Shown: positions 45,085 to 58,164, counted from the stretch's first letter. The stretch: 64,000 nt of DNA from Sipunculus nudus (GCA_026874595.1 CM049316.1:63965176-64029175); one strand, 5' to 3'. Translations and numbers: made by a program. The notes: generated by a model from the letters alone, not told the origin.

Positions 45085-45425
45085 GCCCATTCATCTACAT
45101 TTTGAAATTTATGTGATTTCTGGCTTCCTCTGTGTACGCCTATTTATTAATGATTTAAGAGTAATACTGGTTATGACAAGTACTTATAAGGTCTCCATGG
45201 ATGTATGGACTTGTTATCAACATCATGTTTGTAAACACAGCAATGCTGAAAAAGGGAAAAAACCTGTAACCTAAGGTGGTAGGTTGCATATATGAGGAGA
45301 TAGAAAGGTCGCTTATTGCAAAACGCCATTTGCACAGCTCTGGCTTATCTGACTTGCCGCCAGATGCACATGCTGAATTTATTTTGATTATTTTGACGGG
45401 CCCCAACATATTATAAACACATATT
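45085..45425 (+). repeat. Dispersed repeat 'TTTCTGGCTT...', copy near array B
   Basis: TGTGATTTCTGGCTTCCTC, TTTGTAAACACAGCAATG, GGTTGCATATATG, TGCAAAACGCC and GACGGGCCCCAACATATTAT match 23165-23640 in the same orientation. Confidence 0.75.
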
Positions 45426-45649
45426 ATTAACTTTTATCATAACTTTGTCAAGTGAATGAATATTTAAAAGTGTTGACAACGTTGCAAATATTGTTTGTTT
45501 ACTCCTGTAGTTATATTTACAGCTTTTCTCTTATATTTCAAATATGTTAATATTAGAAAAAAAACTTTCAAATTTGTTAAATTAAAAGAAGTGTTTTTCA
45601 TAATCTTGTATTTCAATTTCAAAGTACTTCTGTTGACTTGAAAATTTAA

Positions 45650-46970
45650 CTAGAATACGAGTAGTCGACAAGCGACTACGTGTATCCGCCTAAATCAGAG
45701 TGGAACGGGTGAAGTGAGGCATGGATTGAGTGGCAAGGGGAAATAGAGTGTTGCATATTAGCATGGATGTCTGCAGCCAAATTGTGTATGTAGTATGCCC
45801 CCCTACCAAAAAATCCAGAAAGCCGTCCAAGTTGTATACATATGCAAAATTTAAGGCAGATAAGTCAAACCACTACATGTATATGAGTGATTTTAGCCCG
45901 TGGCAGACAAACAGATGGACGCTGAGCAAAAATGGTTGCAGGTGACGGCACCAGTTTTGCCTATGATAAAGAGCTATGTGAGAACTATACACATGCAAAA
46001 CTTTGGCCCAATCGGTCAAACGGTCCCAAGATATAAGCTTGGATGTCTGCTGCATAAACTAGAATGCAGGTGGCGCCACCTGTCATCAAATCAAGAGAGC
46101 TGTCGGGGATGTATAAACCTGCAAAATTTTAGGCAGATATGTCAAACCACTGCCGAGATATGAGTGATTTTATCCCATGGCAGACAAACGGACAGGAGCT
46201 GTGCAAAAATGGCTGAAGGTGGCGCCACCAGTTTTGCGTATGATGAAGAGCTATGTGGGATCTATACACATGCAAAATTTTGGCCCAATCAGTCAAACGG
46301 TTCCCGAGATATGAGCTTGGATGTCTGCAACGTAAACGTGAATATAGGTGGCGCCACCTGTCAAAAAATCAGAAAAGCTATCCAGGATGTATACGCATGC
46401 CGAATTTCAGGTGAATTAGTCAAGTCACTGCAGAGATATGAGTGATTTTAACCCAAGGCAGATGAACAGATGGACACTGTGCAAACATGGTTGCAGGAGG
46501 CGCCACCATTTTTGTGAATGTTATAAAGCTCTCCAAGGGCTACATTTGTGCAAAAAAATTTTCCTGATCGGTCAAACGGTTCCCGGACATGAGCTTGGAT
46601 GTCTGCAGCGTAAACGTGAATGTAGGTGGCGCCACCTGTCATAAAATCAGAAAAGCTTTCCAGGATGTTTACGCATGCCGAATTTCAGGTGAATTAGTCT
46701 CGTCACTGCAGAGATATGAGTGATTTTAACCCAAGCCAAACGAACAGATGGACACTGTGCAAACATGGTTGCAGGTGGCGCCACTATTTTTTGTGTATGT
46801 TATAAAGCTCTACAAGGGCTACATTTGTGCAAAAAAATTTCCTGATCGGTCAAACGGTTCCCGAGATATGTGGGTTTATGTGTGGAAACCGACGCACAAA
46901 CGGACGCAGAGTGCAGAGGAAAGGTCAGAGGTCAAAACAAAATCGGGGCGCAGCAGTTCACATGTGACCC
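45650..46970 (-). repeat. Palindrome-punctuated composite repeat array B (inverted)
   Basis: This is the reverse complement of the right half of array A, from ACTAGAATACGAGTAGTCGA to GCAGCAGTTCACATGTGA. GGTGGCGCCACC or one- to three-mismatch forms lie at 45941, 46069, 46218, 46347, 46497, 46625 and 46774. Spacings are 128, 149, 129, 150, 128 and 149 bp. The translated frames here are by-products of the repeat. Confidence 0.85.
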
Positions 46971-47587
46971 GAACATAATCCCGGGTTTCGTAAAATTCTG
47001 CCCAGCGGTTACGGAGGAGTTCTCCGGACACCTACGCGGCGGCGGCGGCGGCGGCGTGCAGCTGAAAACATAGTATCCGCAAAACTCTGTTTTGGCGGAT
47101 ACAATTACTGTATCACTTAATGTTGCCATTTGATATGAAAGGCTCCATTACCTTTAAAACCCCGGTCAATAGAGTATAAACCAGGGGTGTGTTTGTATGT
47201 GGAACTTTTATGTTGAAACCTACAGCAACTGTTTTTCATAACGGATTGTATTTAGAATGTATCTAAAACATTATTATAACAGGCATCCGTGTACCAAAAT
47301 ACCAACCCTATCACAGGCACACGGTACGCTAGCTGTCTTTGATGTTTATGGTGAATTTACCTCCTCTTAGCTAGGTCTGCTTTGAAGTTCTAAACGGTTT
47401 CAAGTGAATATATGTTAGATGGGATTCGGACGGGCACGGATAAAAAGAAATTTGCCTGGGTAGTATTTCAAGTCCATATACACCTCTCTAACTTGTGATC
47501 GATGAATCTGAAAACAGCATCTTCGGTTTCACTAACATTGCTTTTGCGGTATTCGAAACGCTGCACGCTTTGGTTTCGTCCTTCAGT

Positions 47588-47775
47588 ACATGGTAAGCGC
47601 ACCAAACTGCCAATCAATTCACGGATCTGTGATCCGTAGGAAATACATGCAATCCCGACGGAGAAAATTCCACACTTCAGATGAATACGTGGCAAGCGCG
47701 CCAGACTACCGATCCAATCATGGATCTGTGATCCATAGGAATTGTAATCTCGACAGAGTAAATTCCTTATTTTTG
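47588..47775. repeat. Two-unit tandem repeat, ~99 bp
   Basis: GGATCTGTGATCC occurs at 47623 and 47722, with flanking CCAATCA and GACGGAGAAAATTCC / GACAGAGTAAATTCC. It causes the internal repeat in the overlapping minus-strand frame. Confidence 0.75.
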
Positions 47776-49340
47776 ACCCCATGTGATTTTTGACTGATAC
47801 AAACTGTAAAAAGAAAGCCATTAATTAATTTGATTAAAGTTTGAAACTGATCATGAGGTTCTGCTGTAATATATATGTTTTTGAAAGAAAAACATGCAGA
47901 AAAATATAAAGCAAGTATGATAAAAATGTGCGTATAAAACAAGTCAGGTAATAAGTCATAGTTTACGATTCCATATTGTTTAAAGTGTTGAATTTCATTT
48001 TAATTTGAAATTTAAATTAACAAATATAAATTTAAATTATACTTAAAATCGAAACTGAATTTTTAATTGTATACTGTTGTTAAAGGAACAGGGCTAGGAA
48101 TCCTCGGTTAAAGAACATGTACGAGCTTAGTATTTTTTTTTTAATTTTACCAAAGGACATTGGAAAACAACAAAGAATAATACATGATAAATCTAATCAA
48201 TTGTCACCAAAAATATGTGTGTATATGTGTGTATTTTGTTTCTTCTAATAATTGATGTGAACTTTTAGAAACATGAAACTAAAAGTGTAATCTTTACAAA
48301 GATACCATTGAAAGATGTTGAAATCAGAATGTAGGGACGATGAATACTTGAATTAAAAGCATGTAAACGACGATTTTCTAAAGAGATATGATCAGTTTTA
48401 TTTATTCATTTTTATTTTGAATTATACTGACATTCTGTTCTGCGGACGATACGCTGATTGAAGATTTTACTAATCCTCTGGTTGCAAGGACAACCGCTAC
48501 GTGTTGCATAAGATTTTTACTGCTATGTGTAATCCCAAGATATTTCTATGCCTTTCAACCTACACTCAACTCTTAAGTCAACGGCCATTTCTGCGACCAG
48601 AACAGATCATTAGGGCAAACTTATGGACCGATTACAACGCACGCCTGGTATCGATCCGCAGTGACATAGTCAATGCTTTATCGGGCAAGAGTAAAGGCTA
48701 TGCTACCTTTACATCATCGGATGGATCTAATATCAATTAGCATGATGCTAATAGGTCTATTAATATCGCCACTATATGTGACCTGTGCTAATTTTGTATT
48801 GCTGCATCTCTTAATGGACCCATCATTCATTATAATGTTGATAATTTTGTTGTTAAGATTTACTTAGCCTCTGCGGTCAGTAGTAATGAAAATAATATTT
48901 ACAATCATGATAATAATAGTAAAGAAACTTTAGACTAAATAATAACTTAGAAGTTTATAAATAAATCTATATAAACTAAAGAACTGAAACACCATTAAAA
49001 GAAAAATTCCAAAAACAGATAAATAAAACGTTCTAATTAAATAACGCGAAAACACACACAAGCCATCTTATTGCAATTTCATAATGACGGCTACAGCCTT
49101 GTAGCTTAACACCACGTTTATTTGAATAGCTCGCTTAAGTGAATATTATCATCTGACAAATAGATATTCGATTAAGCGGGACCGATGGGATAATGCAAAA
49201 ATGTGCAAAGTGTGCAGTTGAAACTTTTTATGCAAGATGTTATTCGACTGTTTGAATACCTTGTTTCTCTCAAAAGATTATTATCTTGCATCAAAATCAA
49301 TGCTCCCTATATTTAAGTACACATTTAATTAAGTACCCAT
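47776..49340. other. Gene-free stretch
   Basis: No gene was recognised. A short GCTTAA-rich segment lies at 49095-49190. Confidence 0.45.
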
Positions 49341-49363
49341 TACTAATTACACTATGTTGTATG

Positions 49364-49394
<31 letters not shown>

Positions 49395-50104
49395 ATAATA
49401 AAATATAATATATATATAGATACTATATTCTATGATATAAATACTATATTCTATGATATTAAATATATATATTATAGTGCATTATGTTATGCAGTTTTGT
49501 TCTCACCTCTTCGCATTATGAGTCTTGCTTTTCCAGCACCTGCTTGGCTCGCATTGGACATAACTCATATTTGCGCCTCGGCTGAACTTGCTGAGTGAGC
49601 ACTTTCACCTTCGCCACCGCTGAGTGGGTGTAAGGTTGAACAAGAGTTCTGGTACATCATGTATATGTTTGTGCATGAAACGGTATCCATCTTGAATGTC
49701 AAATGAGTGATTCGCGATAGAGGAACCATCTCCATACTGTATATATATATATATAAATTTTACCATCGGATGATCGAAAAGTTAACTTTAAAATTACTTG
49801 AAACGGCTGGACTTTCGAATGTGTGTATGGAGAAGAAATACGTGCACACATACATCAAATTTCTTCTCCTTATATGCATATATAACTCCCAGACGAAAAT
49901 AGTAACTGTTGATCTAGCAAATTTATACATCTTATAACCTCTATGATTGCAAATAGTGATAACATCATAATTTAAAAGTAACAACGAATTGACAAAGCTA
50001 AAGACAAATGTATCTTTTAACTAGTCTGAAACGGACTTATTGCCAATGTCGTGTTTGTTAGAAGACGACTTCTTGTATAAAGGTGTACCCATCATTTTAA
50101 CACA

Positions 50105-50275
50105 GACCTGTGACATCCGGGTTTTTTGTGTGTATGTAAAATGGCAGCACCCATGAGCGTTTCGAGAAACTGGGAGAAATTATCCGGGTACGATACGAAA
50201 GAACTCCCGAGAGAGAATTTAGTCGCAAGGGAACGTGTATCGGCATAATTGAGAGCGGAATAATTTTTTTACCAC
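50105..50275 (+). repeat. Repeat pair member 2 with a 35-codon ORF
   Basis: ATG at 50141 opens MAAPMSVSRNWEKLSGYDTK, then ELPRENLVARERVSA and a stop at 50246-50248. The peptide has gene-like composition. The partner at 41612 is disrupted, so this may be a duplicated first exon or a repeat with a chance frame. No family was recognised. Confidence 0.55.
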
Positions 50276-50660
50276 GCCCAAAACCTCATTACTTTAGGGT
50301 CAAGAGTTTTATTACACTACAGGGTGAATATTAGGTTTCTTTTTCCCTGACTACAGTAATTCATATATATTACTCCTCACGTGTTCTTTTACGTAGTCTC
50401 GATTTTAGCCAGAATTGTAACCCTTCCTTAACTGAGCTAGCTGACACTTTCTATCTCACAGTAATTTTAAACCAATGCTTTGTTTTCTTCCATGGTCATA
50501 ATTTAGTAATTTGCTTCTTTTGGTTCCATCGGATTTTCTGCTAGATGGCGCTGCCAGTTTGAGGTGCCAACAATTAAGTGAGCTCTCCGCTGCTTTGGCG
50601 TTAAAAAGCTCAGTCCTGACAAAATATGTTGATAACAATATATGAAAAAATAAGATATTT

Positions 50661-50666
<6 letters not shown>

Positions 50667-50703
<37 letters not shown>

Positions 50704-50773
50704 ATATAGTATTTCATAGTTGACGCAGAATGGAACCAAAGTCTATCATTCTGATTATTAATATATTCCATTT

Positions 50774-50815
<42 letters not shown>
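50667..50815. repeat. Two TA microsatellites
   Basis: TA runs lie at 50667-50701 and 50777-50815. Confidence 0.95.
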
Positions 50816-50819
<4 letters not shown>

Positions 50820-51707
50820 CTCTGAATGGCAGGGGGATATGATTACATTGACAATACCCCCTCTCCCTTGCTAAAAATTACCCCCACACCTGACCCCACA
50901 AGTGCATGCAAGAAAATTCACATAAATGTTTCATCGATTCATTTCGGGATGTGCACCTGCTCGGAAAAGTTTATTAAACTATATTATTGATTATACTTAC
51001 ATTGAAAATAACAAACTGTATATATGTATGTTAAATTTGATAATACATAGTATATGAAAGAAACCTTGTCTGGTCGGTAAATAGCAGCCGATAGTTTCCT
51101 TAACGCTTCTGATACCCCTACAAATTTGCATTGAACTTGTATAGTTTGAAATACGACGCCATCATGTCAATGAGTCAATCTATTTAAATGATGGTATCAC
51201 GTGGTATTTAGACTGGCCCCTGCCTTATTTGTTGATTACTCGATACAAACAGCCAATTGGTAAAAGGATGATAATGACAGAGCCCTGAGATGCAGCCAAG
51301 GTAAAGGCTACCTTTGTCTTGTTGCCTAGCAACGGAGGTGTTGTTATCAATGCCGTTTGATGGATGGCATTGGATAACTTGATCATCGACATGACATCGC
51401 CCCGTGACTGATGGCCCCCTCAATATACTACTATATCGCTGTTTATATAACATCGGCAAACATGATGACATTGGTCCTTTACTGTTAATATTTCACCAGT
51501 GTCACGTGTGCGTACATTCTCAATGCCGGAATGCTCAATATACGGTCTCTAATTGACATCGGCTGATATTTGATGTTTATTTGTTGTGTATTATATATTC
51601 CGCCAGTGTCATGGACACTGCACGACTCTTTAATGACAAACGGCATTCTATGATTATTACAAAAGTAAGCATTGACTTAATTAATGTATTTTGTATGATT
51701 ACATATA

Positions 51708-53061
51708 CTGTGGTTGTTTTTGTTCGCGAGGATTTCAAATTCGCGATATTCCTAAGAGGAATTTATCACTAAAATAAACCTTGAATAAGCCGCCACGTCT
51801 GCACAGCTGAACAGTAATTTGTTCTTTAGGTTCAATTGCATCCCACGTATTTTGTACCAATAGCGTCAATTTAAACATACATTTAATGTTAGCCGTAATT
51901 TAAAGATTGGAAATTTAAACAATATCAATTCTATATAATTTTTGTGACTATTGCATGAGAAATTTCCACTTGTTCCCTCAGTTCCTCATGTAATTGTTAA
52001 GATTTTGCGTGCATATTAGGTAATAGATGTAATAATGGTTATGTATATTGTGCAAGTTAATGTATGATAAAAATGAAACATTCGCAAAACACTGAAAATC
52101 GCCAATATTTAACTTTGCGAATATGAAACAAGCAACAGTATGTCACTTTTGCGGACTACGTTAGTACATGACATAATATTGAATGTGCTCTCTCTTCCTT
52201 AAGCAGTGTTGGCAGACCTAAGATTAAAAAATCAATAATTACTAATATATTTTTATTTGCAAGATTTACTCAAGAGTGTACTCACTCTGCAGAATTTGTT
52301 GGTTCCAGAGCAATTTGGCACAAATACCCTGCTAGTTTCTAATAATTATTTTTCTGGGTTTTTTATGACAGCGAAATAGTTGCTTTCAAAGGTTTAAGTT
52401 TGGGCATTCCTAACACTCCTTTCTCAACAGATCGTCCATTCATCTTAATATACATTTTCGCTGCAGAAATGGTATATAGGCATGGTGTATTGTTGCAGAA
52501 TAGTGTTCATTAATTCTATTTATTTGTATATTTTTAACCGTGGCCTTCTTAAACATGAAATTTGCCAAGATCTTGCGTCAGAAATCTTGTCAGTCTACTG
52601 TTGGTTTGACACGAAATGCAAAACGAAATGGAATAAACCAATGAGGTGTTTGAAGATAAGGACGAACATTCAATCCAACGAAATACTGTCTGTTGATTTT
52701 ATATTCGCAGAGTTAAATTTTTGCGATTTTTGATTTTATATATTTTCTTGAGACTCCATTTTTACGATCTCACTATAATGAAGGGTAAAAATGTATATCC
52801 ATCATAATGAATAAGTTATATTAAAGAATCTGCACGTAAATCTTAACGACTGGAAGAGGACTAAATGTAATTCTTCTTCATAATCGTCAGATTATTTGAA
52901 AGAACTGATGTCTTTTATTACGGGCAACATGCAGTCTTTTATCATTTTATATATCATAATTTAATATTACGACTTCCCTTCGACCACGGAGCCTCTTATT
53001 CTGAGTAATTCTCGTGAGTATCGCGAATTTGAAACCTTCGCGAACAAAAAGGCAACTACAG
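51708..53061. mobile_element. TCGCGA-bearing inverted-repeat element(s), TA-flanked
   Basis: The left end CTGTGGTTGTTTTTGTTCGCG, with GATTTCAAATTCGCGA following, is mirrored on the right by TCGCGAATTTGAAACC and CGAACAAAAAGGCAACTACAG. TA lies outside both ends (51706-51707, 53062-53063). A second right-end-like copy at 52079-52138 (GCGAATATGAAACAAGCAACAG, then TA) allows a shorter element or nested copies. No transposase is seen. Confidence 0.6.
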
Positions 53062-53777
53062 TATGTAATGTTTGTGAAGATTGTGTAATTCGTCGTTTAA
53101 ATATTCTTGGCTGGGTTGTTTTTCCTTTCCGTGAGTGATATATGTGTCACTGCATTAAATTTAAGATTCTCCGGTTCCAGGATGTCATATAAAAACGAGA
53201 GCCAATTAAAGAAGTCGAAAACGAGCTTCAAGGTTTGTTAGTTATCACCGGGTCACCTCTGCTCAAAAATGTGTACTTTCAATTAGCAGTCCTAACAAAA
53301 TGGTGCAGCCTCTTTGAATTTGCGAGCAATTTATTGAATACCAATAAGTTTGTCAAAAATCTAATCCCGAGGAACTCTTTTTTCCGTCACGGAATATCCA
53401 TTATTATATAAATTAATTATATCAAGTAATCGTAGCAATAAGACGAGGACCCAAGTGAACATCGAACCAGCTGAAACTATTGATCATTTTTTCCAGATAA
53501 TTTGAATGATTTATGATAGCATTATAATTTATGATATTAATCTTAAATCAAAGTGCAATATACGTGATCTGTTATATTTTATAACATCATTATTTATCCT
53601 CTCGACCTGCCTGTGATCTGCATGCGACGACTTAATAAGAAAGTTATATTTTCGCGATAATTTTTCCTCCCGCGAATATCGCGAATGTGAAAACCTAGCG
53701 GGAGTAAAATTTCGAGCATCATAGACGCTTTCCTGAAAGTCCTTGGTTTACACAGTAAAACGCACGGATATAACCGT

Positions 53778-54250
53778 CAGTGATGTAGTCGAGTTCTCTC
53801 CATCCAAGTCCGAGTCCAGGCCATTCGAGTCCAAGTCCACCTCCTACGAGTCCGAGTCATTTGGAACCCACGTCCAAGTCCAAGTCTAATATAATAAAAT
53901 TTGCTTTGCTTTGAAGGCCTTTTACTTATTTAGCCAAAAAAAATTGTTATTATCATGCTTTTCCTTGATCATTTGGTATTTTTATCAAAACACCAAAAAA
54001 GGTTTGCTTATGAGAAACTCCAGATATTATTATTGTATCGCCCGCATTGATTTCTGAAAAAAAAGTGCCTGAGAACCAAACCTTATTTTTTTGCTTAATA
54101 AATGAGATTATTTTTAATGGACTCGAGATGGACTCGGTCTGATTTCTCGAGTCCATACGTCCGAGTACGTGTACATGTCCGAGTCCAAGGCCGAGTTCAG
54201 GTTCCTCGAATCCAAGTCCCTAAAAAAAATAGACTCCAGTCCGGACTCTG
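53778..54250. mobile_element. GAGTCC-rich element, second copy
   Basis: It begins CAGTGATGTAGTCGAGT like the copy at 13216, with dense (C/G)GAGTCCAAGTCC repeats at 53790-53890 and 54115-54215. The right terminus does not show a clean CAGGGATG inverted repeat and may be eroded. Confidence 0.65.
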
Positions 54251-54566
54251 ATACGCATATACGTATACGCGTACATATGGATTATAAGATTTATCATACG
54301 GCCACCTTCCTATTCAACACACTTAAACCATATGGAGGCCAGGGACCAAGGTATAAAAAATATGGAATGTCAGGTCAGCACGAGTATCAAAATGGCGCCC
54401 CATGCAAGTGCATGGCCGTCGCCATTTTGAATTCAGCGACCTGAGGAGAATGCTTACGGTGCACTAGTTTTCGGCCTTGTAGTGATTTATCACCTTTCTT
54501 TCGGAGAGCTGCCAGTACTACTTGGAATGCTGAAGCAGCCTTCCCGTGCAGTTTCTAGGTACTGCC

Positions 54567-55155
54567 GGTGTAACGGTTTCAGATTACCCCCGTGTCAGAT
54601 CACCCCCAGAAATTTGAAATTGCATCTAGGTTTCCGGGGGTAAAAGGTAATTAATAGTTTCAGATCAAACGCCCTGGGTAACTAGAAATAGGTATAATCC
54701 TACCCCCATGATTCAGATTTTCCCCGAAAATATTCATTTCTTTATGTTTGTTAACTTGTAGTTTTTTTATTTTCTTTGGATTTCTCTATTAAGTTGATTC
54801 CGCTCATGTATACATCATAAGTTTGTGTTTATATTGTACCATATACTTTGGTTTAGTGTATTACTCAGCATCAATATAATTAATTAACAAAATGAATAAT
54901 TAATTAATATTATGTGGCCTTGTTTTTAAGTTTTCATGTAATAATTTTTGTAATATTCACGTGTTCTTAATGAATTAACATAATTTAAGGCATAAGTATC
55001 TTTTTTTATTTAGCAAAATTGACGGGGGAGTAATCTTAGCAATACTTGGGTAACTTGAAATCAGCTTAAGGTTATCCCCTGGGGTAATTTGAAATATATT
55101 GCAGATTACCCGTGGGGGGGGGGACGTAACGGGGAGAGCCCGAATCCTTTACACC
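54567..55155. mobile_element. Element with GGTGTAA(C/A)GG ends and GGGGTAAT/ATTACCCC repeats
   Basis: The left end GGTGTAACGGTTTC and the right end GAATCCTTTACACC are imperfect inverted repeats. Inside each end are several copies of the words ATTACCCC or GGGGTAAT next to TTTCAGAT / TTGAAAT. The centre is AT-rich. The element is non-coding. Confidence 0.6.
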
Positions 55156-55461
55156 TATTATGTCTTTTGCTGCGAGCAAGGTCCCGTCAACTAGTCCCTC
55201 ACGTGTTCTCGCCGTGATTTATACGGAGAATGCAGCGATATTTAACAAAACTTGCCCAATCCTTCCCAAGCCTGGCTGCCATGTTATATTTCTGTCTAAG
55301 AGTTTCTCGTCTGTCATCTTACCACCCGTTATAATGATAGACGGCGCTATTAAAGCACTGGCTCACGTTACAAGCCTGCCTAGTATACTTAATGTAAAAG
55401 TCTCTGTTTGTCTATATTCACTCACTAACCCATATGTTGTATGATTTCTCAGAGATGGAAA

Positions 55462-55884
55462 TACTGTGGATTCAGAAATTTTCGTGGGTCTAAAATTTCG
55501 TGGTTTTGACATGAAACACTATTCGTTGGGTTAAAACATTCATGCATTGATCGTTCCTGAATAACTGATCCTCAGGGCAAATCTAAGTCCACGTGCGTAT
55601 AGGTACATGCATACTTTAATAGTAACACTTGCAAGTCCATTCAGTAGATTTATTCAGTAAATTTATTAAAATAAATAGATTATATATCATTTTCTGTACC
55701 TATTTAACCTTACCAATAGGTCATCGCTAATTTGGATGGTAATGAAGCCCCCCCCCCCCCCCCGAAAGACGTAATAAAAATTCTATAATAAATTAAATAA
55801 TCGTGATTTTTAAATTCGTGGGAACAATACCAAAGAATTCCACGAAATCAAAATACCAAGGAACAATTCAGAATCAACAATAAT
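55462..55884. mobile_element. Inverted-repeat element TACTGTGGATTCAGAAATT
   Basis: The left end ACTGTGGATTCAGAAATTTTC and the right end GAACAATTCAGAATCAACAATA are inverted repeats. TTCGTGGG and CCACGAAAT words lie inside them, and a poly-C run occurs at 55748-55762. No coding frame was found. Confidence 0.6.
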
Positions 55885-55919
55885 ATATTTCCACTCTGTA
55901 CGCGTAGAAAAAACATGCA

Positions 55920-56250
55920 CCTGTCATATAGTCTGTTCCAAAGTGGGGAACCCAATGAAATTTGTTTATAGTTTCTTAAATTTCCATGTCAGTCTCAAAT
56001 ACCAAGCTGCAATGAGGAATGAAGCAAAGGCCTAATTAACTATAAGATGAAAAAAAAATACCGTGTAAAAATGTTTTAGTAATTCATTAAAATCTATATA
56101 TGAGAAAACAGTCTATTTTTTTACAACATCTCAACCAAACTGTTGAAGGCCAAGGTCACTGGCCACATTCTCAAATAACTACATTTTAAAAGCTACTGAT
56201 TGGTTGGTAAGTATCATAAATATTCTAGAAAATGTAATTGTAAAAATGTA
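55920..56250 (+). repeat. Relative of the 27767-28306 element
   Basis: TATAGTCTGTTCC, GAGAAAACAGTCTA, TTTTACAACATCTCA, CCAAGGTCACTGGCCACAT and GCTACTGATTGGTTGG match the interior of 27767-28306 in the same order. The right end is not clear. Confidence 0.6.
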
Positions 56251-56574
56251 ATTGTAAAAAATACAGGAGAAACAGAAGGTTGCAAATTGTAAATGCTTGT
56301 GTCTGTTATGTAGTTTTACATCTCATATTAAGCCTTTGCTTCCTCTCATCAGCTTAAAAAATTGCGTGATAATATTTAAGTTTAAAGGGACAGTCGCCAA
56401 ATTTCATTCGGCACCCACTGCTGGAACAGACTCTAATGGAGAAAACGGTCTAGCCATCACCTAATTTGGGCATCAACACTTTTTGACTAAAAGTTTACGG
56501 GTATACAAATTCATAATTTTTTAACAAATCCACATTATGCTTTAAGATTTTCTGTTAAAGAGTTTAAATTTATA

Positions 56575-56700
56575 ACTAGAAACCTGCATTCAAAGGAATG
56601 CCAGCCTCCGCCATGTTTGTAGGGGTACCAATTATGGCATGCTCCAAAAACTTTGTTTGCATTCATTGAAATGGACATAATCACCAACAATATTTTACCT
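56575..56700. mobile_element. CCTCCGCC element, left-end fragment
   Basis: ACTAGAAACCTGCATTCAAA followed by CCTCCGCCATG matches the left end and left flank of the copy at 35456. The right part is missing. Confidence 0.5.
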
Positions 56701-57624
56701 ATTTTTTCACACTATCAGTTCAGGTTTGCTAAACACAAAGGTTTCCCAGCCAAACTATTCCAGCACACAGTCTCAGTACACTCCCGAGGCAGCGGAAATC
56801 TTGCGCTTCTAAAGAAGCAACTAATTTTCACGCTGCCAGCTTTGTCCGTTTATGATATATTGAGACACCAGATGGCGGTTCGTTGTCCGCTGAAAAAAAC
56901 GTGCGTAAGATGTGACAAGCAGCCAACCAGATGCCAATAAACAAACAACCGACAGGCTTCCTGGCTCCGCCCATAGCTGCGCTTCAAGCGCCGCTTGATG
57001 AGAGTTAACGGTCGAATTTTAATTGCTCCCTCTGTATTCTCGCATCATCGACCGATGTGATTATGACATTATGACTGTGTTAGCGTAGCCATGTATCTGT
57101 TGTCTGCAGAACTGAAACCAGCCAGCGAGGTGTGCACGCAGCCTTTGTTGTTACGTATCGTTTGAATTACAACTCACCGGCCGGGCATCCTATGTGCCCA
57201 AGGCCCCAAGCAAACCACGTCTGGGGCAATTCTCTTTGAGCCTGTGGCCTGTTCAGACGATTACGGGGCGATGAGCTGTCACTAAAAAAGTAATGAACAT
57301 GATTGGCTCCGTGTATTCCTCGCTTGGCCGTGTCTTCCAGCACAAGGTCTCATCTGATTCGACGAAAATACAGTGTTCCCCTCTGGTGTAGCAATTCAGG
57401 ATACGAGTTCATAACAAGCATCGCTTACGATTTTGGGAGTAGGCCTATAGTTAAAGCGCTGTGTAAAGAGCGTAAGTCTCAGTAGCTCGCATACGGCTGT
57501 TTAACACCTTGTTATGGCTCTGCATGTTGGTAAACACAGTCAATGTGTGTCTGTTTACCCTTACAAGGCCGTGTCACCGAAAGTCCGATTGTGAGCCATC
57601 GAGAACACGTAATACATTGTTTTG

Positions 57625-57870
57625 GCCAATTCAGTTAGTGCATCATCTGATTGACACGTGTTGTGGCTCCGCGATGCACACGGCCCCACGCACTGCGTTT
57701 ATGTTGACACCTGTGATCGCGCCCGATGCACAGATTTAATACTCGTTTACAGGAGTAAGTAAACGGTTTCAAGGCAATATTTTGGCAGGTACAGATTTAT
57801 TTTAAAGGAAAGAAGCTATTTTTCGTGTTAATTCAACACGCTTGATAGGTGATTGGGCCCCTTAAACGTC
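57625..57870 (+). repeat. Direct duplicate of 58165-58395, copy 1
   Basis: Shared blocks in order are CTGATTGACACG(T/G)GTTGTGGC, GCGTTTATGTTGACA / TGTGTTTATGTTGACA, GTGATCGCGCCCG, TTACAGGAGT, ATATTTTGGCAGGT, AGAAGCTATTT and GGTGATTGGGCCCC. Confidence 0.82.
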
Positions 57871-58164
57871 CTTATATAGTGCATATTCCTGTTTTATTTC
57901 TGAAATAAAAATTATATTATGTATGGTTGTCCACCATAAAATGCCTTTAAATATAAAATCAATAATTCTATTGATACACATAATTATTTTCGTTTTGAAT
58001 TCACGGCTATATATGTATGAGAATCCTCATTAGCTCCTACAAATGATTTATAATCAAGAATCAAAAGCGGATCCGGGAGTGCGGTGGGGTTGGGGGTTCC
58101 GGGCCGCCCCTTTATCAGCCTCCGCTACCTTTTGAGTAACGGTTTGAGACCAATTTGTGCGGCC

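Noticed and set aside
47468-47821. 117-codon minus frame with an internal repeat (SYGSQI...IGSL)
   Set aside because: The peptide repeat follows a 99-bp DNA tandem duplication. No start context or homologue was found.
48501-48740. Frame with ALSGKSKG, considered as a Galpha P-loop exon
   Set aside because: It lacks GAGESGKST context and downstream KQM..., and no phase-1 acceptor precedes it.
54169-54444. 91-codon plus-strand frame beginning MYMSESKAEF
   Set aside because: Its first part is the GAGTCC repeat and the rest has no motif.
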